DNA of 64,000 nt from the NCBI GenBank assembly GCA_016795565.1, contig JAEUGW010000038.1:1-64000 (forward strand), in the 5' to 3' direction. A model generated the notes under the pieces. That model was not told where the DNA came from and did no database searches. It worked only from the letters and a program-made list of their open reading frames with translations. Origin of the DNA: Opitutaceae bacterium (GTDB taxonomy: Bacteria > Verrucomicrobiota > Verrucomicrobiia > Opitutales > Opitutaceae). Below are positions 58,723 through 64,000 of this stretch, piece after piece. A program made the position numbers and the translations under genes. Numbering within the stretch: position 1 is the first letter of the stretch; every line of letters begins with the position of its first letter.

Positions 58723-61715
58723 GAGGCGGGTGCCGACAGTTCTTTCCGGCCGGCGAAGGAAACCACAATCGAAATCTCCGTGCCCCGCCCCGGCGCCGGG
58801 CGGAGGTCGACCCGGCCCCGGGCGCGCGCCATGCGCGTCCGCATGTTCGCCAGGCCGTTGCCCGCCGTGGCCGTCGCGGGATCGAAGCCCCGGCCGTTGT
58901 CGGTGACCGTGATGTGCAGCTCCGGGCCCTCCATCCGGATGCGCAGCGCCGCCTCGGTGGCACCGGAGTGCTTCAACAGGTTGTTCATCGCCTCCTTGGT
59001 CGTGAGAAAGATGTCGGAGCGCTCCTCCGCCGCCAGCGGGAACCGCGGGACGCCGGACGGCAGGTCCAGGCGGATCGAAATCGCGCTCGACCTGAAGAGC
59101 TCCTGGAAGAGCTCGCCGATATACACGATGAGGTGGTCGAGCGAATCGTTGGCCGGGTTCACCGCCCAGACGATCGCGTCGAGCGAGCCGACCAGCGACC
59201 GCACGCGCTGCGCCAGGTAATCCAGATCCGGCTGCGCCGTCGCGGCCGCGCCGCGCCGGGTGGCGTCGGTGAACAGCCCGATCTCGGTCAGGCTGGCGCC
59301 GAGGTCGTCGTGCAAGTCCTGCGCGATGCGCCGGCGTTCGTTTTCCATCGCCTGCGCGCGTTCGAGTTGCTCGAGCTTGAGGCGCAGGCGCCGGTTCGAC
59401 CAGCGGTAGAGGCCCCCGGCGGCCGCGGCGACCAGGCCCGCAAGCAACCAAGCGAACCAAGTGGTCTGGTAGAAATACGGAAGCTGGACGACCGCCAGGC
59501 CGGCACCGGTGTCGCTCCAGACGCCGTCGCTGTTGCGCGCACGGACGCGGAACGTGTATTGCCCGGGCGGCAGGCTGCCGTAGAACGCCGCCCGCCGCGT
59601 GGCGGCGTCGACCCAATCGGCGTCGTAGCCCTCGAGTTTGTAGTGAAACAGCACCCGCCCCGCCTGGACGAAGCTCGGCGCGGTGTATTCGATCGCCAGC
59701 GAACGCGCGCCGGCCGGCAGCCGCACCGGGCCGCGCTCGTCCACCGCCTGCCGGTCCACGAACACCTTCTCCAGGTGCACCGGCGGCTGCACGGTGTTCA
59801 GCGTCACGCGCCGGGGATCGATCGCGAGCACGCCGCGGCGCGTCGCAAACAGCAGCTCGCCGCCTGCGGCGCGCCACACCACCGGCTGCGCCCCCGACCA
59901 CACGGGGATGAGCCCGGTCTCGTCGCCCACCGGCACCGCGTGGATGGGCGGCGCGGACACGGGCGCGCGCATCCACGCCAGCAGTTCCTCCTTCTCGGCC
60001 CAGGACACGCCCGACAGCGTGCCGAACCACACGCGCCCCGACTCCTCCTCGGCGATCGCCGACACGCTGCTGCCGAGCGCACGCATCAGCGCGAGCGGGT
60101 TGAGCCAGCGGCCGTTCTCCCGCACGACGAGACCGCGGTTGCTCAACCCGGCCCAGACCCGGCCCTCGCGGTCCACATGCACGGCGCGAACGTCCAGGGT
60201 CGGCAGGCCTTGGGATAAATTTTCCGCCACGGCCGCGCCAGCGGCAATCCGCCAGATGCCGGAGCGCCACGCGCCCACGAGCAAGGCACCGTCCGGGGCC
60301 TCGGCGAACGACGTGGCGAAGGGCACCCTGCCGCCCGCCGCGGTGTTGATCTCGGTGAACTTCCCGTGTTCATGCCGGAACAGGCCGTCGGACTCCGTGC
60401 CCACCCACATCACGCCGGCCCGGTCCTCGTAGAGCCCGCGCACGAAGCGGAGATCGGAATATTGCCGCCACTCGCCGTCGCGCCGCACCCACAGGCGCGA
60501 ACTCGTGCCGACCCAGACGCTGCCGTCGCGGGCGGCATACACCACGGCCGCCTCGTTGTCCAAGAGGCCTTCGCTCCGCTGCAAACTCACGCCGCCCTCG
60601 GGGGCCACACGGGCCACGCCGCTGCCCTGGGTCGCCAGCCACAAGCCCCCGGCGGGGTCCACGGTGACGTTCTTCACGTTGTCCGTCGGCAGCCCCTGCC
60701 GCGAGGACAGCAACCGGTAGGGCAGCTCGCGCATCCGTGTCAGCCCCTCCGCCCCGGCGCAAAGCCAGACGCCGCCTTCATGGTCCTCCCACACCGACTG
60801 CACGTTCTGGTTCGGCAGCCCGGGGATCGGCGCAAACACCGGCTGCTCCGCCGACGCGGCGTATTGCAACGTGACGGATGCCAGCCAGAGGCCGCCCGTG
60901 CGCGACGGACGGATTTCATGGATCGGCGTGCTGCCCACGCCCTCCGCCGCACCGTGGCGGGCGAGCTGCCCGTCCTTCAGCCGGAACAGCCCGTTGCGCT
61001 TCGTGCCGAACCAAAGCGTGCCCTGCGGGGATTCGCCCATGGACAGGACCTCGCCGAACACGTCGCCTGCGTCGAACTGCCGCGCCCCGCCCGACGGGTC
61101 CACGCACAGCACGCCGCGGGCCTTTTCCGGGGCGATCCACACCCGCTCCTGCGAATCGACGAACAAGGTGTGCACCCGCAAATCCTCCGGCAGGCCATCC
61201 GCGCGAAATGGCTCGATGCGTCCGCCGCGCACGACAAACACGCCGGCGCCCCAGGTGCCGACCCAGAGGTTGCCCGCATCATCCTCCGCTAGGGCGCGCA
61301 CCGGTTTCCCCTCCAACCCGGCGCGCGTGAATCGCCCGCTTTCCAAACGGCTCAATCCCTTGTCCGTCCCGACCCACAGGACGCCATCGCGGTCCTCCCG
61401 CAGGCAGTAGATGAGATCGCTCGCCAGGCCCGGGTGGTCCGCGGCGGGAAAACCCACGAACCGCACGCCATCGAACCGCGCCAGCCCTGACGGCGTGCCC
61501 ACCCACAGATAGCCATCGCGCGTCTGGATCGCGGTGGTGACGACCGTCCCCGGCAGTCCGAGCTCCGGACCGTAACTGTCGAAGGAATACTGCACCGCCT
61601 CCTTCCCGCGCCACCCGGACGCCGGCTCCGCCCCCAACGCGCCGAGCGCCACCCACGCCGTCAGCAGCACGGCCGAGCACCGGCGAAAAGACCGCAGACT
61701 GACAGTGCGAAACAT
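58719..61715 (-). CDS. Sensor histidine kinase with two-component-regulator propeller and Y_Y_Y domains
   Basis: A 998-residue membrane sensor. A signal peptide leads to about 14 propeller repeats, each with a GYLWVGTPSGLARFDG-like motif (reg_prop, residues ~45-650), folding as an extracytoplasmic beta-propeller. A Y_Y_Y domain (YSFDSYG at the start is separate; PGQYTFRVRARNSDGVWS) and one transmembrane segment near 765-785 follow. Then comes HisKA_3 with phosphoacceptor H802 (RIAQDLHDDLGASL) and a HATPase (NGRGFDP). The architecture resembles Bacteroides glycan sensors, but with a separate NarL-type partner instead of a fused AraC output. Likely ligand: an oligosaccharide. Confidence 0.94.
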   Translation of the reverse strand: MFRTVSLRSFRRCSAVLLTAWVALGALGAEPASGWRGKEAVQYSFDSYGPELGLPGTVVTTAIQTRDGYLWVGTPSGLARFDGVRFVGFPAADHPGLASDLIYCLREDRDGVLWVGTDKGLSRLESGRFTRAGLEGKPVRALAEDDAGNLWVGTWGAGVFVVRGGRIEPFRADGLPEDLRVHTLFVDSQERVWIAPEKARGVLCVDPSGGARQFDAGDVFGEVLSMGESPQGTLWFGTKRNGLFRLKDGQLARHGAAEGVGSTPIHEIRPSRTGGLWLASVTLQYAASAEQPVFAPIPGLPNQNVQSVWEDHEGGVWLCAGAEGLTRMRELPYRLLSSRQGLPTDNVKNVTVDPAGGLWLATQGSGVARVAPEGGVSLQRSEGLLDNEAAVVYAARDGSVWVGTSSRLWVRRDGEWRQYSDLRFVRGLYEDRAGVMWVGTESDGLFRHEHGKFTEINTAAGGRVPFATSFAEAPDGALLVGAWRSGIWRIAAGAAVAENLSQGLPTLDVRAVHVDREGRVWAGLSNRGLVVRENGRWLNPLALMRALGSSVSAIAEEESGRVWFGTLSGVSWAEKEELLAWMRAPVSAPPIHAVPVGDETGLIPVWSGAQPVVWRAAGGELLFATRRGVLAIDPRRVTLNTVQPPVHLEKVFVDRQAVDERGPVRLPAGARSLAIEYTAPSFVQAGRVLFHYKLEGYDADWVDAATRRAAFYGSLPPGQYTFRVRARNSDGVWSDTGAGLAVVQLPYFYQTTWFAWLLAGLVAAAAGGLYRWSNRRLRLKLEQLERAQAMENERRRIAQDLHDDLGASLTEIGLFTDATRRGAAATAQPDLDYLAQRVRSLVGSLDAIVWAVNPANDSLDHLIVYIGELFQELFRSSAISIRLDLPSGVPRFPLAAEERSDIFLTTKEAMNNLLKHSGATEAALRIRMEGPELHITVTDNGRGFDPATATAGNGLANMRTRMARARGRVDLRPAPGRGTEISIVVSFAGRKELSAPAS

Positions 61716-61884
61716 CGGGGTAATGGAGCACGGCCATCGCGCCCGGCTTTGCGACCCGTGGCAAGGGCAACTTCGTCCGTTTCGTTAAGCGGATGCCTCG
61801 CGCCTTCTCGCCGGCAATCACCCCCACAAGCCTTGTGCGCCACCCGGTCGGCCGGCCCCAGGGAAGCGCTCCGCGACCGAAGCC
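61716..61884. other. Non-coding spacer downstream of the AAA gene
   Basis: 169 bp holding no recognisable gene or repeat. It contains the upstream region of the sensor kinase gene and the end of the DUF4143 gene. Confidence 0.4.
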
Positions 61885-63105
61885 TCAGGCCCACAGCGAC
61901 GAAACCGGGGCGGCCCATAAGTTCGGGCCCCAGGGAATCACCGCCGCCCCGTCGTATAACACGACCCCGGCGACGAATCGTTTGCCCGCGGCTTCCGCCA
62001 TCCGGCGCAATCCCGTGAAGTCGGATGACGACACGGTGGCGGACGCCTTGACCTCGATGCCCACGGTCTGGCGCGTGCGGTCCTCGATGACGATGTCGAC
62101 CTCATGCTGATCCTTGTCGCGATAATGCGAGAAGGCGAGTCCCGGGCTGGTCCAGCCGGCCGCCTTCAGGACTTCGGAGAATACGAAAGTCTCCAGCAAC
62201 ACGCCGTAGGTGCCCCGGTTGGCTGCAAGCATTTCGGGGTTCATCTCCCGCATGGCCGCAAGCAGGCCCGCATCGAGAAAATGCAGCTTGGGCGTCTTGA
62301 TCAGCCGCGAGAGCTCGTTGTTGGACCACGGCGGCAAAACCCTCGTGAGGTAGAGCTGCTCAAAGATGCCGGCATACTTCTGGGTGGTTACATGCGAGAG
62401 GCCCAAGGGGGCTCCCACCTTGGAATAGTTCACCAATTGGCCGGAGTGATGAGCCAGGATTCGCAGCAGCCGGGGCATTTGCTTAAGTCTGTCGATCTGG
62501 GCGATGTCACGCACGTCCCGCTCGACGATCGCCCGCGCATAGTCGTCATACCAAGCCTGCCGCCGCCCCAGCCCTTTTCGGGCGAGCGCTTCCGGGTAGC
62601 CGCCGGCCAGGACGGTCTCCATCAGCCCGTCACCGATCAACGGCTCCTTGGATTCCGGAACACGCCCCTGGAATATCTCTTCGAGGAACCGGGACTGATG
62701 TCCCCGAACCTCAGAAACGGACAAGGGCAGCAGATCGACGACGGCCATGCGCCCGGCCAGCGAATCGGCCACGCGGGGCAAGGTGAGCAGGTTGGCCGAC
62801 CCCGTGAGAAGAAACCGTCCGGGTCTACCATCGGCATCCACCGACTGTTTGATCGCCAGGATCAGTTCCGGAGCCCGTTGGATTTCGTCGATGATCGCCC
62901 GATCCAATCCCCGGACAAATCCCGTGGGGTCCTCCTTCGCCGCGGCCAGCGTGTTGGCGTCATCCAGGGTGAGATAGCGCGCGTCGTCTCCCGCCAGTTT
63001 TCTTACCAAGGTCGTTTTGCCGGCCTGCCGCGGCCCGGTCAACAGGACGACCCGCGTATCAGAGAGGTTTTCGCGGACGCGTTGTTCGATCCATCGTGGA
63101 TACAT
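61885..63105 (-). CDS. ATPase with DUF4143 domain (AAA_14 family)
   Basis: A 406-residue protein. The N-terminal ATPase has Walker A GPRQAGKTT (24-32) and Walker B IIDEIQRAPE (71-80), and the C-terminal part is the DUF4143 domain (SLAGRMAVVDLLPLS, then EVDIVIEDR with a nuclease-like D/E-x-K: VEIKASATV resembles a PD-(D/E)xK core, VGIEVKAS). Such standalone proteins are common in bacteria and are suspected to be selfish or defence-related; function is unknown. The upstream region holds repeated TTGAAA-like motifs (63118-63190). No partner gene is adjacent. Confidence 0.87.
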   Translation of the reverse strand: MYPRWIEQRVRENLSDTRVVLLTGPRQAGKTTLVRKLAGDDARYLTLDDANTLAAAKEDPTGFVRGLDRAIIDEIQRAPELILAIKQSVDADGRPGRFLLTGSANLLTLPRVADSLAGRMAVVDLLPLSVSEVRGHQSRFLEEIFQGRVPESKEPLIGDGLMETVLAGGYPEALARKGLGRRQAWYDDYARAIVERDVRDIAQIDRLKQMPRLLRILAHHSGQLVNYSKVGAPLGLSHVTTQKYAGIFEQLYLTRVLPPWSNNELSRLIKTPKLHFLDAGLLAAMREMNPEMLAANRGTYGVLLETFVFSEVLKAAGWTSPGLAFSHYRDKDQHEVDIVIEDRTRQTVGIEVKASATVSSSDFTGLRRMAEAAGKRFVAGVVLYDGAAVIPWGPNLWAAPVSSLWA

Positions 63106-63117
63106 GGCGGCCTTCGG

Positions 63118-63190
63118 TTAATTGAAGTCGTCCATTTGAAAGCAAACTTCCGTCCAATTGAAAGCCAAATGTCGTCTATTTGAAAAATTA
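63118..63190. promoter_or_regulatory. Three to four imperfect 21-23 bp repeats upstream of the AAA/DUF4143 gene
   Basis: The unit GTCGTCCATTTGAAAGCAAAC is followed by TTCCGTCCAATTGAAAGCCAAAT and GTCGTCTATTTGAAAAATTA, with a partial TTAATTGAAG before them. The core is TCGTCyAwTTGAAA. AT-rich compared with the surroundings, and lying just before the start codon (63105), they could be operator or iteron-like sites. Confidence 0.5.
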
Positions 63191-63265
63191 GCCGGCTCCC
63201 GGCTTGTCCGTGTCAGGGAAGCCCCCGGATAGTCGCGGCAAAGGAGGGTTTTGGTTAGGGCCGCC

Positions 63266-64000
63266 TCAATTCATCACCGCGTTCACGATGGTGTTGAGGA
63301 TGCCGACGAGGGCGGCACCGGAGATCAGGCCGGCGCAAATGGGTTCGCAGCACTCGACCCACAGCGCGTGGCCCTTGGTGCCGGGCGTCGCGTGGCGCCG
63401 GCCCATCCACCAGAAGACGAACGCGCCGAGGAACATCATGAAACAGGCGTCGGGCGGCAGCACCACGCCGAGGCCGATGCCCACCGACGACAGCGGGAAG
63501 CGGCCGCGCGTCCTGATGCGCAGCACCTCGATGATGATCGCCAGCACTGCGGCCGTGCCCATCGCCCAGAGCGCGGAGGCCGGCAGGCCCTTGAGGCCCG
63601 AGGCGACGAGGTCGGAAACGCCCTTCCACTCCAGCGCCTTCGGGAAGGGGAACTTGTCCGTCAGCATCGCCTCAATCGAGCGCGTGCCATCCGCCGACTT
63701 GGGCAGGAAGAGCAGGAAGAACAGCGGGGTGGACACGAGTGCGCCGGCCACGATGCCGATGCAGTGCCCGATGGCCTGCTGGCGCGGCTTGGCGCCGAGC
63801 ATGTAGCCGGGCTTGATGTCGGAGAGCAGGTTCGCGCCGTTGAGCGCCACCTCGCTCGTCATGCCGCCGCACATCAGGTTGGTCGCGGGGTTGCTGCGGT
63901 CGATGGCGCCGAGCGAGAACTGCGTGATCTTCGCCATCACGCTGGTCGAGGTCCACGACGTGAGCGCCATGGAATTGGTGCAGATGATGGTGAGCAGGAA
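63266..64000 (-). CDS. OPT family oligopeptide transporter, C-terminal part (runs off the window)
   Basis: 245 residues of the C-terminal part of a larger transporter. The frame stays open across the right edge without a start, so the ATG at 63970 is internal. Phrases typical of OPT/YSL proteins are DIKPGYMLGAKPRQQAIGH and PPDACFMMFLGAFVFWWMG, with about six hydrophobic helices. OPT transporters carry oligopeptides or metal chelates across the inner membrane. The gene ends at 63266; no neighbour suggests a specific substrate. Confidence 0.88.
   Translation of the reverse strand, partial: FLLTIICTNSMALTSWTSTSVMAKITQFSLGAIDRSNPATNLMCGGMTSEVALNGANLLSDIKPGYMLGAKPRQQAIGHCIGIVAGALVSTPLFFLLFLPKSADGTRSIEAMLTDKFPFPKALEWKGVSDLVASGLKGLPASALWAMGTAAVLAIIIEVLRIRTRGRFPLSSVGIGLGVVLPPDACFMMFLGAFVFWWMGRRHATPGTKGHALWVECCEPICAGLISGAALVGILNTIVNAVMN

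Noticed and set aside
1..64000. tRNA or rRNA genes
   Set aside because: Apart from the tRNA-like ends of ssrA, no cloverleaf-like sequence with a GTTCGA-type T loop and matching acceptor ends was recognised by eye. A computed tRNA scan could still find one.

Overview
The window is very GC-rich, densely coding DNA that fits a free-living member of the Verrucomicrobiota, most likely family Opitutaceae. This is an inference from content. The TonB-dependent receptor at 55428-57791 carries the N-terminal 'VELSPFEV' stretch followed by an RGYxASxTLxGTR plug start, typical of Opitutaceae receptors. Around it sit secreted glycosidases, a propeller-type sensor kinase, CstA, an alpha-L-fucosidase and many dispersed palindromic repeats. 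No rRNA or tRNA gene was seen. One tmRNA gene (ssrA) is present.

Layout. 1-5.9 kb: end of an unidentified gene, MATE and EamA transporters, a TRIC-type channel, glycerol kinase and a di-iron hydroxylase. 6.0-10.7 kb: one gene for an exported 1,558-residue coiled-coil protein with about 19 'AYPDL' repeat units and a C-terminal LysM. 10.7-11.3 kb: a block of repeats. 11.3-15.6 kb: a large Type IIG-like restriction-methyltransferase followed by two small unknown genes. 15.9-22.5 kb: an AEC transporter and a 3-hydroxyisobutyrate dehydrogenase-like gene, then a four-gene operon (two CapK/PaaK-like adenylate-forming enzymes, a degenerate CDP-alcohol phosphotransferase, a VTT-like membrane protein) enclosed between 75-bp direct repeats of the dehydrogenase 3' end. 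22.7-29.2 kb: PpnP, cyclophilin, M20 peptidase, FKBP, YgjP-type metallopeptidase, a prepilin pair, GNAT. 29.2-38.4 kb: CstA operon, two Gfo/Idh/MocA oxidoreductases, MFS transporter, galactokinase, TlpA-like thioredoxin, LysR regulator. 38.6-47.7 kb: SirB1-like protein, AroE, prepilin peptidase, YgfZ, DAHP synthase with an attenuator-like leader, malate dehydrogenase, MutT-like Nudix and a CAP-domain lipoprotein. 48.0-50.4 kb: acyl-CoA dehydrogenase and tmRNA. 50.6-61.7 kb: a carbohydrate-use locus (GH29, GH27, GH105-like, TonB receptor) beside a two-component system. 61.9-64.0 kb: an AAA/DUF4143 ATPase and the C-terminal part of an OPT transporter.

How the genes work together. The 50.6-61.7 kb locus looks like a unit for sensing, importing and trimming plant or algal galactose-, fucose- and uronate-containing glycans, and the galactokinase at 35.6 kb could take released galactose. 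AroE and DAHP synthase lie 3 kb apart and serve the shikimate pathway. The pilin pair needs the prepilin peptidase 13 kb away.

The strongest candidate for something new is the 4.1-kb direct-repeat-bounded operon at 17.9-22.1 kb. Second are the two tandem terminator-like hairpins in front of the DAHP synthase gene. Third is a palindromic element inserted with a TA duplication inside another repeat at 39.6 kb. Most long open frames opposite the genes above are artefacts of high GC and are not annotated.
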